Shown: piece after piece, positions 17,216-26,078 of the stretch
Position numbering within the stretch: the stretch's first letter is position 1
Layout: each line of letters opens with the position of its first letter
Origin: CAVPUA01 sp963708805
GTDB taxonomy: Bacteria > Actinomycetota > Actinomycetes > Mycobacteriales > Jatrophihabitantaceae
DNA: 64,000 bases
Direction of reading: 5' to 3'
Assembly: GCA_963708805.1 (NCBI GenBank)
Contig: CAVPUA010000003.1
Location: forward strand, 1,674,001-1,738,000
Position numbers and translations under genes: made by a program
The notes under the pieces: generated by a model
What the model saw: the letters and a program-made list of their open reading frames with translations, nothing else
Database searches by the model: none
What the model was told of the DNA's origin: nothing

Positions 17216-19138
17216 GTGTTCGAAGTGCCGGAGTCGACTCGGCAGGCCGCCCGCGAGCGACTGGGCCCGGGCGACGCGGACGCCTTCCTGGCCCGGCTGG
17301 AAAAGCTGAAGTTCGACATCGTCGAGCCGCTCGGCGAGGTGTACGGACAGGTGATCGACATCGATGCCTTCGTCGCCGACCTCGTCGACGATGCACTGGA
17401 CGCGCTGGCCCGGCGCTCGATCGATCTGCGAATGCTCGATCGGCGGCGCGAGATCGACTCGGCCTGGTTCCAGCGTTCGCGGATGATCGGCTACGTCTGC
17501 TACGCCGACCGCTTTGCCGGCAACCTCGCCGGCGTCCGCGAGCACCTGGACTATCTGGACGACCTCGGTGTCACGTACCTGCACTTGATGCCGCTGTTGC
17601 AACCGCGCGAGGGCGACAACGACGGGGGTTACGCGGTCGTCGACTACGACGCGGTCGACCCCCGCGTGGGCACCATGGACGATCTCGAGGGGCTGGCCAC
17701 CGACTTGCGCCGTCGAGGGATCGCGTTGTGCATCGACCTCGTGCTCAATCACACGGCGAGCGAGCACGAGTGGGCGCTGCGGGCCCGGGCCGGTGACCCC
17801 GGCTTCCGCGAGCGGTACATCGTCTTCCCTGACCGTACGGAGCCCGATGCGTACGAGCGGACGTTGCCCGACGTCTTTCCCGACACCGCTCCGGGCAGCT
17901 TCACCGAGGTTCCCGGACTCGGCTGGGTCTGGACGAGCTTCTACGAGTTCCAGTGGGACCTGAACTACGCCAACCCCGACGTCTTCCGGGCGATGCTGGG
18001 CACGATGTTCGCCCTGGCCAACCGGGGCATCGACGTGCTGCGGCTGGACGCGACCCCGTTCCTGTGGAAGCGGCTGGGTACCGACTGCCAGAACCAGCCC
18101 GAGGCGCACCTGATCGTCCAGGCCTTCCGCGCGTTGACCCGACTGGCCATGCCGGGTCTGTTGCTCAAGGCCGAGGCGATCGTCAGTCCGGACATGCTCG
18201 TTCAGTACCTCGGCGGCCATGATCGTTACCGGCCGGAGTGCGACCTCGCCTACGACAACCAGCTGATGGTCATGCTCTGGTCGACCTTGGCGTCCCGCGA
18301 CACCCGGCTGGCCGAACAGGCGCTCGCCCGCCGGCGGCCAGAACCACCGACGACCGCGTGGATCTCCTACGTTCGCTGCCACGACGACATCGGTTGGGCC
18401 GTCTCGGACGAGGACGCCGCCGCGGTGGGCCTGGGCGGGTACGAGCACCGGCGGTTCCTGAACGACTTCTTCAGCGGACGGTTCCCGGGGTCGTACGCAC
18501 GCGGCGCGCTGTTCCAGGAGAACCCGGCCACCGGCGACGCGCGGATCAGCGGGGCGGCGGCCTCGCTGTGCGGCATCGAGTCGGCGCTGCTCGCGGGCGA
18601 CGAGGGCGAGCTGACGCTGGCGATCCGTCGGCTGGAGGCGATGTACGCGATTGCTTTCTCCTACGGGGGAGTGCCGCTCATCTACATGGGCGACGAGCTC
18701 GCGCTACGCAATGATCCGCACTGGGCCGACGACCCCGGGCACAGCGCCGACAACCGCTGGATGCACCGTCCGCCGATGGACTGGACCGTCGCCGCTCGCC
18801 GCGCCGACCCGGCGACGCTCGAGGGGCGGGTGTTCGAGGCGATTCGCGGGCTCGCCCTCGCCCGTCGGTCGCTGCTGGCCCTGCGGTCGGGCGGCGAGAC
18901 GTCGATCGTCGAGACCGATCCCCGCAGCGTGCTCGCCTACCGGCGCATCCATCCGCGCAGCTCGGCCTTCCTGTCGCTCACCAACTTCGGTGACGAGCGC
19001 CAGTGGATCGATCGAGAGGTCGTCGCGCGCGCCGGCCTGCGGAGCGTCCACGTCGTGCACGGCAGCGGCGTACCCGAGGTGGGCGACGAGGCGATCGCAC
19101 TCGCACCCTGGAGCTTCGTGTGGCTGGCCGAACTCTGA
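17216..19138 (+). CDS. Amylosucrase (GH13 subfamily 4)
   Basis: 640-residue glucansucrase that builds alpha-1,4-glucan from sucrose and releases fructose. The GTG at 17216 is preceded by GAGGAGGA at 7-8 bp. The N-terminal helical domain (about 1-85) leads to the TIM barrel: YVCYADRFAGNLAGVREHLD, GVTYLHLMPLLQPREGDNDG and IALCIDLVLNHTASEHEWA. The nucleophile Asp is in GIDVLRLDATPF, the acid/base Glu in LLLKAEAIVS and the third Asp in YVRCHDDIGWA. The NDGGYAV context is amylosucrase-like rather than trehalose-synthase-like, but those families are close and assay would settle it. Intact. It is followed by a hypothetical gene and a GH1 enzyme on the other strand. Confidence 0.88.
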   Translation: MFEVPESTRQAARERLGPGDADAFLARLEKLKFDIVEPLGEVYGQVIDIDAFVADLVDDALDALARRSIDLRMLDRRREIDSAWFQRSRMIGYVCYADRFAGNLAGVREHLDYLDDLGVTYLHLMPLLQPREGDNDGGYAVVDYDAVDPRVGTMDDLEGLATDLRRRGIALCIDLVLNHTASEHEWALRARAGDPGFRERYIVFPDRTEPDAYERTLPDVFPDTAPGSFTEVPGLGWVWTSFYEFQWDLNYANPDVFRAMLGTMFALANRGIDVLRLDATPFLWKRLGTDCQNQPEAHLIVQAFRALTRLAMPGLLLKAEAIVSPDMLVQYLGGHDRYRPECDLAYDNQLMVMLWSTLASRDTRLAEQALARRRPEPPTTAWISYVRCHDDIGWAVSDEDAAAVGLGGYEHRRFLNDFFSGRFPGSYARGALFQENPATGDARISGAAASLCGIESALLAGDEGELTLAIRRLEAMYAIAFSYGGVPLIYMGDELALRNDPHWADDPGHSADNRWMHRPPMDWTVAARRADPATLEGRVFEAIRGLALARRSLLALRSGGETSIVETDPRSVLAYRRIHPRSSAFLSLTNFGDERQWIDREVVARAGLRSVHVVHGSGVPEVGDEAIALAPWSFVWLAEL

Positions 19139-19140
19139 GG

Positions 19141-19806
19141 TCAGGCCGGCAGCGCGGTGTTCTGCAGCCAGGCTTGCGCCTGATCCCTCGCGGCGGTGGG
19201 CACCTTCCCTGTGGAGTTCGTGATCAACGCGGTGAGCAGCCAGACGCCCCGTTGCTGACTGAGCAGCACCCGCCGCGAGTTCGACGAATGGATCGTGCTG
19301 ATCGCCGAGTTGGGTTGCGCGGCCATCCGTTGCACCGTCAGCACGATCGACGAGACGCCCTTCTCGGTCAGGCTGAGTTGGGCGACGTTCATCAGGGGCA
19401 GATGGGCGTCGAACGAACTGGCCGAGCTCGCGATGGTCGCGGCGGGAAAGGCCGCACGGGCCGACGCCGCGAGCGTGTCGGGCGCACCGGCAGTGGTGAG
19501 GCAACTCGTCGCCGCCGAGCACGTCTCGAGCACCGGCGGCGCCAGGGACGAGATCGCGTCCGGCGCTGCGGGCGAGGCGGGAGCGCGGTTGGAGGCGATG
19601 TCGATGATCACCGCGACCACGACGACGACGGCGATCAGCGTCGGGACCGCGAACCGCGCCCGTCGGCTGTGACGCAGGCTCCGCAGCCGGCCGCCGGGAC
19701 CGGACGAACCCAGACGGTCGGCGATCCGGTGCAGAAACCCCAACCGCGCGGGGTCGATCAAGCGACGAGGTTCGGCCAGCTGGTCGTCCTCATCGTCGAT
19801 GAACAT
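19141..19806 (-). CDS. Single-pass membrane protein of unknown function
   Basis: 221 residues. A cytoplasmic N-terminal 50 residues (MFIDDEDDQLAEPRRLIDPA, basic towards its end) is followed by one transmembrane helix near 53-73 (FAVPTLIAVVVVVAVIID) and an extracytoplasmic domain of about 145 residues (IVLTVQRMAAQPNSAISTIH, GVWLLTALITNSTGKVPTAA). No family recognised. Intact. It lies 15 bp downstream of the beta-glucosidase on the same strand, so both may be one transcript, and 2 bp from the convergent amylosucrase stop. Confidence 0.65.
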   Translation of the reverse strand: MFIDDEDDQLAEPRRLIDPARLGFLHRIADRLGSSGPGGRLRSLRHSRRARFAVPTLIAVVVVVAVIIDIASNRAPASPAAPDAISSLAPPVLETCSAATSCLTTAGAPDTLAASARAAFPAATIASSASSFDAHLPLMNVAQLSLTEKGVSSIVLTVQRMAAQPNSAISTIHSSNSRRVLLSQQRGVWLLTALITNSTGKVPTAARDQAQAWLQNTALPA

Positions 19807-19821
19807 GCTGCCAGTGTGGCG

Positions 19822-21252
19822 CTAGTCGGCGGGCAGTGCGTTGGCCTTGATCACGTCGCCGTACCAGTGGCCCGAGTCCTTGATCGTGCGCACCTGGCTG
19901 TCGTAGTCGACGTAGACGATGCCGAAGCGCTGCGAGTAGCCGTAGGCCCATTCGAAGTTGTCCATGAGCGACCAGAGGTAGTAGCCGCGGATGTCGGCGC
20001 CACCCTCGATGGCATCGAGCACCGCTCCGAGGTGGCCGCGCAGGTAATCGATGCGAGCGGCGTCGTGCACCTGGCCGTCGGCGCCGGGGCCGATCGAGAA
20101 CGCGGCGCCGTTCTCGGTGATCGCCAGCGGCAGGTCGGGATAGCGCTCGTGGACGTCGAGCAGCAGCTCACTGAAACTCTCGGGCTCGATGCGCCAGTGG
20201 ATGTCGGTGTAGGGCCCCGGCGGTGGCAGGGCGAAGACGTGATCGGATCCCGGATAGGGCATTGGATCGTCGTCACCGAGCTCGCCCGCCGCCGAGCGGC
20301 GCTCGTACGTGGCCCGCAGCTCGTCGGTGGCCGCGCCGACCAGCGTGGGCGTGTAGTAGTTGATCCCCAACAGGTCGATCGGCTGGTTGATCGCGACGAG
20401 GTCGGCGTCGCGCACGAACGACCAGTCGGTGGTGTCGGCCGTGCGCTCGATGACGTCCTCGGGGTAGCGCCCCTCGAGCATCGGCTGCAGGAACACCCGG
20501 TTCGCCAGACCGTCGGCAAGGCGGGCGGCGTCGACGTCGGCGCTGGAGTCGGACGCCGCGCGGACGTTGGCCAGGTTCAGCGTGACGGAGATCTTCGCGT
20601 CGGACGGCACCGAGGCGCGCAAGGCGCTCACCGCGAGCCCGTGGGCGAGGTTGAGGTGGTGCACGGCCGCCAGCGCCTTGGCGTGATCCTTGATCCCCGG
20701 GGCGTGGACCCCGATCGAGTAACCGAGGTAGGCCGAGCACCACGGCTCGTTCAGCGTCGAGTACGTACTCACGCGATCACCGAGCGCCTGGCCGATCACC
20801 TCCGCGTACTCGGCGAAGCGCAGGCTCGTCTCACGTGACGTCCAGCCACCTGCGTCCTCGAGCGTCTGGGGGAGATCCCAGTGGTACAGGGTGGCGAAGG
20901 GCGCGATGCCGGCGTCGAGCAACTGGTCGACCAGGCGCGAGTAGAAGTCGAGCCCTTTCGGGTTGACCGCCCCGCGACCGGTCGGGATCACGCGCGGCCA
21001 GGCGATCGAGAAGCGGTAGGACTGCAGGCCGATCGCCTTCATGATCGCGATGTCGCCCGGCACGCGGTGGTAGTGGTCGTCGGCGACGTCGCCGGTGTCG
21101 CCACCGAGAACCTTGCCCGGCGTGTGGCTGAAGGTGTCCCAGATGGACGGCGCCCGGCCGTCCTCGTCGACGGCACCCTCGATCTGGTAGGACGCGGTGG
21201 CCGTTCCCCAGACGAAGCCGGCGGGGAACGAACGGGTGGGGGAGGTCGTCAC
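19822..21252 (-). CDS. bglA: GH1 beta-glucosidase
   Basis: 476-residue glycoside hydrolase family 1 enzyme that hydrolyses beta-glucosides such as cellobiose. The N-terminal GH1 signature is FPAGFVWGTATASYQIEGA, the acid/base Glu is in YSTLNEPWCSAYLGY and the nucleophile Glu in LPLAITENGAAF; the C-terminal YLWSLMDNFEWAYGYSQRFG is the aglycone-side motif. No signal peptide, so it is intracellular and needs an importer. Intact. It is divergent from the MFS gene; the shared promoter holds a GGCGAA/TTCGCC inverted repeat and a TGAAAGCGC half-site. Confidence 0.93.
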   Translation of the reverse strand: MTTSPTRSFPAGFVWGTATASYQIEGAVDEDGRAPSIWDTFSHTPGKVLGGDTGDVADDHYHRVPGDIAIMKAIGLQSYRFSIAWPRVIPTGRGAVNPKGLDFYSRLVDQLLDAGIAPFATLYHWDLPQTLEDAGGWTSRETSLRFAEYAEVIGQALGDRVSTYSTLNEPWCSAYLGYSIGVHAPGIKDHAKALAAVHHLNLAHGLAVSALRASVPSDAKISVTLNLANVRAASDSSADVDAARLADGLANRVFLQPMLEGRYPEDVIERTADTTDWSFVRDADLVAINQPIDLLGINYYTPTLVGAATDELRATYERRSAAGELGDDDPMPYPGSDHVFALPPPGPYTDIHWRIEPESFSELLLDVHERYPDLPLAITENGAAFSIGPGADGQVHDAARIDYLRGHLGAVLDAIEGGADIRGYYLWSLMDNFEWAYGYSQRFGIVYVDYDSQVRTIKDSGHWYGDVIKANALPAD

Positions 21253-21276
21253 CGGCCCAAGCTATCCCACCCACTG

Positions 21277-21289
21277 GGCGAAATTCGCC
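21277..21289. promoter_or_regulatory. GGCGAA-A-TTCGCC inverted repeat between GH1 and MFS genes
   Basis: A 6 bp inverted repeat with a 1 bp centre, 25 bp upstream of the beta-glucosidase start. A TTGAAAGCGCAAG sequence follows at 21315-21327 on the MFS side and resembles half of a LacI-family operator. Both are candidates only. Confidence 0.35.
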
Positions 21290-21374
21290 TCCGCGACGGC
21301 GGTTAGAATAGTGGTTGAAAGCGCAAGGGTCTCGTGCGAGCTGCGATGCGTCCCCTGCACCGCCGCCTCGAGAA

Positions 21375-22601
21375 ATGCCGACCATCACCGACACCCGCGT
21401 TGCCGAGCCGGACTCCGGCGTCCTCGGTGACCCCTCGGTGCGCATCATCGCGGTACTCGCCCTGGCCAGCGCCATCGCGCCGTTCGCCACCGACATGTAC
21501 CTCTCCGGGCTGCCGCGCATGGCGGCCGGGTTCGGCGTCTCGACCTCGACCGTCCAGCTGACGCTCACCGGCTTCCTGCTCGGCGTCGGCCTGGGTCAGC
21601 TGATCATCGGGCCGCTGTCGGACAGCATCGGGCGGCGGCGTCCGCTGCTCATCTTCAGCGCCATCTGCATCGTCGCCTCGGTCCTGTGCGCCGTCGCCCC
21701 GACGGTCGGCCTGCTGATCTTCGCCCGTTTCGTGCAGGGCTTCGCCGGTGCCGCCGGCGCGGTTCTCGGCCGGGCGGTCATCACCGACCGCACGCGCGGG
21801 GCCACGACGGCCCGTTACTTCAGCCTGCTCATGATGATCGGCGGCCTCGCGCCGATCATCGCGCCCATCGCCGGCGCCGCGCTGCTGAATCCGATCGGCT
21901 GGCGCGGCATCCTCTGGGTGGTGGCCGGGATCTCGGTCATCACGTTCTTCGGCCTGGCCACGAGCATCCCCGAGAGCCTGCCGCCCGAGCGCCGCAGTAC
22001 GGCCGGCCGCGCCGGCTTCGTGACCAACGCCCGTGCCGTGCTCGGCAACCGCCGGTTCCTGCTGTACGCGGCGACCTTCGCGTTCGGCTTCATGACCATG
22101 TTCGGCTGGATCTCGGCGTCGCCGTTCGTGCTCCAGGACATGCTCGGCCTGTCGACCGGGTGGTACGCGGCGGCCTTTGCCGCCAACGCGTGCGCGCTGC
22201 TCGCCGCGAACGCCGTCAACGTCCGCGTCGTCCGGCGCGTCGGTCAGCGCGCGATGATCCGGGTCGGGCTGACCGGGCTGATGAGCTTCTCGCTTCTGCT
22301 CGGCATCGATGTCGCCACCGGGACGCACCTGTGGCCGACGTTGATCTGTGCGTTCGGGGTGCTGGGCAGCATGGGCTTCGTCCTCGGCAATTGCGCCGCC
22401 TTGGCGATCGACCAGGTCCGCCACGTCGCGGGAACCGGCTCAGCCGTGCTCGGCGCGTCCCAGTTCGGGCTGGGGGCCGTGGTCGCGCCGGTCGTCGAGC
22501 TGGGCGGCGGGCACAGTGCCACGCCCCTGGTGGTCTCGATGATCATCACAGCCGTGATCGCCGTCGCTGCCTTCGTCGCCGCCGGGCGCAAGTCGCACTA
22601 G
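21375..22601 (+). CDS. Bcr/CflA-type MFS drug exporter
   Basis: 408-residue major facilitator transporter with twelve predicted helices. The start is taken at the ATG 21375 (MPTITDTRVAEPDSG). Family markers are APFATDMYLSGLPRMAAGFG in helix 1, the GQLIIGPLSDSIGRRRPLL loop 2-3 motif (the MFS GxxxDxxGRR box), and the GLAPIIAPIAGA segment of DHA1 drug exporters. The C-terminus ends AAGRKSH. Probable role is proton-driven efflux of antibiotics or metabolites; the substrate is not predictable. Intact. It ends 17 bp before the tRNA-Arg gene on the opposite strand. Confidence 0.88.
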   Translation: MPTITDTRVAEPDSGVLGDPSVRIIAVLALASAIAPFATDMYLSGLPRMAAGFGVSTSTVQLTLTGFLLGVGLGQLIIGPLSDSIGRRRPLLIFSAICIVASVLCAVAPTVGLLIFARFVQGFAGAAGAVLGRAVITDRTRGATTARYFSLLMMIGGLAPIIAPIAGAALLNPIGWRGILWVVAGISVITFFGLATSIPESLPPERRSTAGRAGFVTNARAVLGNRRFLLYAATFAFGFMTMFGWISASPFVLQDMLGLSTGWYAAAFAANACALLAANAVNVRVVRRVGQRAMIRVGLTGLMSFSLLLGIDVATGTHLWPTLICAFGVLGSMGFVLGNCAALAIDQVRHVAGTGSAVLGASQFGLGAVVAPVVELGGGHSATPLVVSMIITAVIAVAAFVAAGRKSH

Positions 22602-22618
22602 CCCGAAGCCCGACGTCG

Positions 22619-22693
22619 TGGTGCCCCCGGCAGGATTCGAACCTGCGCCACCGCCTCCGGAGGGCGGTGCTCTATCCCCTGAGCTACGGGGGC
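22619..22693 (-). tRNA. tRNA-Arg(CCG)
   Basis: Read on the minus strand, the acceptor GCCCCCG pairs with CGGGGGC, the D arm is GCTCAGGGGATAGAGC, the anticodon stem CCGCC/GGCGG encloses the loop CTCCGGA with anticodon CCG, and the T arm has the invariant GGTTCGAATCC. The CCA end is encoded. It decodes CGG arginine codons. Confidence 0.96.
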
Positions 22694-22763
22694 CGAATCG
22701 CGCCGCGGGCGGCGCCTGACCGGCCGGCCAAACCTCGCAAGCCTAGCAGCGCGCGGCGGCGGC

Positions 22764-23474
22764 TCAGTCGATCGGAGCGGGCAGCGGAGTGCCGCCGAGC
22801 TGACGCAGCATCTGCTCCATCGACACGATCTCGCTCGTCTGCAACTGGAGCATCTTCTGCGCCAGGTTGCGGACATAGGGCTCAGTGGCGTGATCGAGGG
22901 CGTACTGCTCCATCGGCAGTCCGCCCTGGTGGTGGTGGATCATCAGTTGCAGGAAGAAGATGTCGAGTGCGGTGCCGGTCATGGTCTCGAGCTGATTCAT
23001 CTGGGCCGGCGTCGCCATTCCCGGCATGAGGCCGTCGCTCGGCAGCGTGTGCCCGGCCATCCACGACATCGCCGGCAGCGTCGATGTGCGGGTCAGGCCC
23101 CAGGTGTCGAGCCAGCCCTGCATCTCGCCGACCTGGCCCTCCTGACTCGTCTCGATGTCGAAGGCAAGCAGCTTCAGGGACGGATTGGTCGTGGTGTCGC
23201 GTTCGTAGCCGGCCATCGTCACGGCCTGGGTGTGGTGCGTCGACATGTCCCGCGCGAAGCCGGCGTCGACCGATGACACCGACGGCGTGCTCGTCGACGA
23301 GCCGGACCGGTTGCCGATCAGCCAGCCGGCCGTGCCCGCGATGACGAGCGCGGCCACGACCAGCACGCCGACCAGAACGAACGACACCGACCGCGTGCGG
23401 GCAGGCGCGACCGCGACGTCCTCGACGTCGACGGCGTGGTCGGTGTCGACGGTCACGTTCCGGCCGGAGTCCAC
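22764..23474 (-). CDS. DUF305 membrane-anchored protein
   Basis: 236 residues: a short cytoplasmic tail, one transmembrane helix (about 31-53) and an exported DUF305 domain. The domain shows the family's His/Met-rich motifs: STHHTQAVTMAGYERD, QMNQLETMTGTALDIFFLQL and MIHHHQGGLPMEQYAL. DUF305 proteins are often found near copper-handling genes and the His/Met pattern suggests metal binding, but function is not established. Intact. It overlaps the DUF3105 gene by 22 bp and is its downstream partner, a pairing I know from other actinobacteria. Confidence 0.85.
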   Translation of the reverse strand: MDSGRNVTVDTDHAVDVEDVAVAPARTRSVSFVLVGVLVVAALVIAGTAGWLIGNRSGSSTSTPSVSSVDAGFARDMSTHHTQAVTMAGYERDTTTNPSLKLLAFDIETSQEGQVGEMQGWLDTWGLTRTSTLPAMSWMAGHTLPSDGLMPGMATPAQMNQLETMTGTALDIFFLQLMIHHHQGGLPMEQYALDHATEPYVRNLAQKMLQLQTSEIVSMEQMLRQLGGTPLPAPID

Positions 23475-24271
23475 AACGGGTGGCCGAAGGTGCTCGGATG
23501 CGCCTTGAAGGTGGGCTGCGAGCAGCTGGCACTCGGTTCCGGCGTCGTCTTCGGGTTGTACTTCAGCGCCGTGATGAACTGCTGGATGCGCGGGTCCGAG
23601 GCGTTGTCGACGAACAGCTGGTAGCCCCAGGCCTGCAGCGAGATGTTCGTCTTCAGGTTCGGATAGGGGCTCATCGCCATGCGGTCGACCCCGCTGACCA
23701 ACTTGGTCAGCGTGGCCACCTGGTCAGCGGCCAGTCCAGGCTTGTACGTGATCCACACCGCCCCGTGCTCGAGCATGTGAACGGCGTTCTCGTTGGCGAT
23801 CGCGTTCGGGTAGACCGTGCCCGTGCAGTCGGCCCAGTACTGGCTGTGGTTGCCGCCGATGGGCGGCGAGTGGTCGTAGGTCAGGGTGCCTTCGACGTGC
23901 GTGTGGTTCGGCTCGACCGTGTACGTCACGCCGCTGATGGCGGCCGCGGCGGCTAGTTCCGGCTGCGAGTAGGGGTCGCTCGAGTTGACGACGCCCGGAG
24001 CGTCGGCGGTCGATTTGCTGGCCGAGGTCGAGTTCGAGCTCTTGTGCAGCACGGCGTAGCTGACGATGCCGCCGGCGAACAACACGATCACGACCGTGGT
24101 GATGATCAGGCCCCATGGAGTCTGGCGCTGGTTGACGATCGACTTCCCGGGCTTCTTGACCGGCCGCCCGCCCGGCGTCGTCCTGGCTCCCGCTTTGGCC
24201 GCGGCCTTCTTGGCCGGTGGACGCGTCCCGGAGGTCGTCTTCTTCGGCGTGGAGGGGGGACGCTCGGGCAT
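23453..24271 (-). CDS. DUF3105 membrane-anchored protein
   Basis: 272 residues from the ATG giving MPERPPSTPKKTTSGTRPPA; a longer frame upstream has no family similarity. The N-terminal 55 residues are Lys/Pro/Ala-rich and cytoplasmic, a transmembrane helix follows (about 57-77, LIITTVVIVLFAGGIVSYAV), then the exported DUF3105 domain with HVEGTLTYDHSPPIGGNHSQ, NENAVHMLEHGAVWITYKPG and DRMAMSPYP. Conserved His residues suggest metal or cofactor binding. Function unknown. Intact; forms an operon with the DUF305 gene. Confidence 0.83.
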   Translation of the reverse strand: MPERPPSTPKKTTSGTRPPAKKAAAKAGARTTPGGRPVKKPGKSIVNQRQTPWGLIITTVVIVLFAGGIVSYAVLHKSSNSTSASKSTADAPGVVNSSDPYSQPELAAAAAISGVTYTVEPNHTHVEGTLTYDHSPPIGGNHSQYWADCTGTVYPNAIANENAVHMLEHGAVWITYKPGLAADQVATLTKLVSGVDRMAMSPYPNLKTNISLQAWGYQLFVDNASDPRIQQFITALKYNPKTTPEPSASCSQPTFKAHPSTFGHPLWTPAGT

Positions 24272-24406
24272 GACCCTGCTTTCTGATGGTGACCCTGACG
24301 GTCGAAATCGGTCTGAACTGCGGGGCGGTGATGGCGCGAGCGGCACGAGGTCGCTGCCGGGCAAGTGTAGGGCGGGCGTCTCGGCAAATGCTGAGAATGC
24401 GGCCAC

Positions 24407-24412
24407 TAGGAT
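24407..24412 (+). promoter_or_regulatory. TAGGAT -10 element of a probable leaderless argS transcript
   Basis: TAGGAT fits the actinobacterial TANNNT -10 consensus and lies 6 bp before the argS GTG. There is no Shine-Dalgarno sequence, so transcription probably begins at or next to the start codon. Confidence 0.5.
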
Positions 24413-24418
24413 TGACTA

Positions 24419-26074
24419 GTGACTCCCGAAGGCCTGTCCGCGTCCGTCCTCGCTGCCGTTTCGGCGTGCCTGGACGCGGGCGACTTTACGGGCACTCTGC
24501 CGGCCGAAGCCGTCGTCGAACGGCCTAAGAACCGTGAGCACGGTGACTATGCGACGAATGTCGCGATGCGTCTGGCCAAGCCGGCGGGCCGGCCGCCGCG
24601 CGAGGTCGCCGAGGCCATCGCCATCCGGCTGCGGGAGGCGGAGGGCATCGCCGGCGTCGATGTCGCCGGCCCCGGCTTCCTGAACATCAAGCTGGCCGCC
24701 GACTCGCTCGGCTCCCTGGCGCGCACGGTGGTCGACGCCGCATCGTCCTACGGCCGCAACGAGAGCCTGGCCGGGCAGAACCTGAACCTCGAGTTCGTGT
24801 CGGCGAACCCGACCGGGCCGGTCCACATCGGTGCTGTGCGATGGGCGGCCGTCGGCGACGCACTGGCGCGAGTGCTGCAGGCCAGCGGCGCTCTTGTGAC
24901 GCGCGAGTACTACTTCAACGACGCCGGAAGCCAGATCGAGCGCTTCGCCCGAACCCTGCGCGAGGTGGCCAACGGCCGGCCGGTGCCCGAGGACGGCTAC
25001 GCCGGCGACTACATCGACGAGATCAGCCGGGCGGTCGTCGAGCACACGCCCAGCGTGCTGGCCAAGCCGGACGACGAGCAGACCGCGATCTTCCAGCGGA
25101 TCGGCGTCGAGCTGATGTTCGCCGAGATCAAGTCGTCGCTCGCGAAGTTCGGCGTCGTGTTCGACGTCTACTTCAACGAGCGCGACCTGCACGCCCGTGG
25201 CGGCCTGACGCCGCGGTCGAGCGGCTGCGCGCGCAGGGCAACGTGTACGAGGCCGACGGGGCGACCTGGCTGCGTACGACCGACTACGGCGACGACCGCG
25301 ACCGCGTGCTGGTGCGCAGCAACGGCGAGTGGACGTACTTCGCCGCCGACTGCGCCTACTACCTCGACAAGCGCGACCGCGGCTTCGACAAGGTCGTGAT
25401 CATGCTCGGCGCCGATCACCACGGCTACATCAACCGCTTGCGGGCGATGGCCACCTGCTTCGGCGACGACCCCGACCAGACGCTCGAGATCCTGATCGGC
25501 CAGCTGGTGAACCTGCTCAAGGACGGCGAGCCGGTCCGGATGAGCAAGCGGGCCGGCAACGTCCTCCTGCTCGCCGACCTGGTCGACGCGATCGGCGCCG
25601 ACGCCGCCCGCTACGCCCTGGTCGCGCTACTCGGTCGATCAGACGATCGACCTCGACTCGATCTGTGGGCCACGCAAGACCAATGACAACCCGGTCTACT
25701 ACGTGCAGTACGCGCATGCTCGGCTCGCGTCGCTGCAGCGCAACGCGGCCGACCTCGGCATCATCCGCACGCTCGACCCCGATCTCGGGCTGCTGACGCA
25801 CGACCGCGAGGCCGATCTGCTCGGTGCGCTCGGCGAGTTCCCGCGCGTGGTCGCTGCGGCGGCCGAACTGCGGGCGCCGCACCGGGTCGCGCACTACCTC
25901 GAGGCGCTGGCCGGCACGTACCACCGCTTCTACGACGCCTGCCGCGTGCTGCCGATGGGCGACGAACCGGCGACCGATCTCACCCAGGCGCGGCTGTGGC
26001 TGTGCGAGGCGACCAGGGTCGTCCTCGCGAACGGCCTGGCGCTGCTGGGCGTCTCGGCGCCCGAGCGGATGTGA
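24419..26074 (+). CDS. argS: Arginyl-tRNA synthetase (four slips)
   Basis: Class I arginyl-tRNA synthetase, about 552 residues. The N-terminal additional domain (1-110) is followed by NLEFVSANPTGPVHIGAVRW, containing the HIGH box as HIGA, then EYYFNDAGSQIERFARTL, the KMSK-like motif VRMSKRAGN and the anticodon-binding domain (VQYAHARLASLQR; RVAHYLEALAGTYHRFYDACRV). Slips lie near 25207 and 25660 (missing base) and near 25623 and 25680 (extra base). As an essential enzyme this cannot be a dead gene in a living cell, so I treat the slips as sequence errors. It is first in the argS-lysA-hom-thrC-thrB run, as in M. tuberculosis, and 5 bp upstream of lysA. Confidence 0.93.
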
Positions 26075-26078
26075 CCCG

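Noticed and set aside
15434..18448. A 1,004-codon open frame on the minus strand extending the acyl-CoA ligase upstream
   Set aside because: The extra 460 codons overlap the amylosucrase gene in antisense, have no family motifs, and the ligase similarity begins at the ATG 17065.
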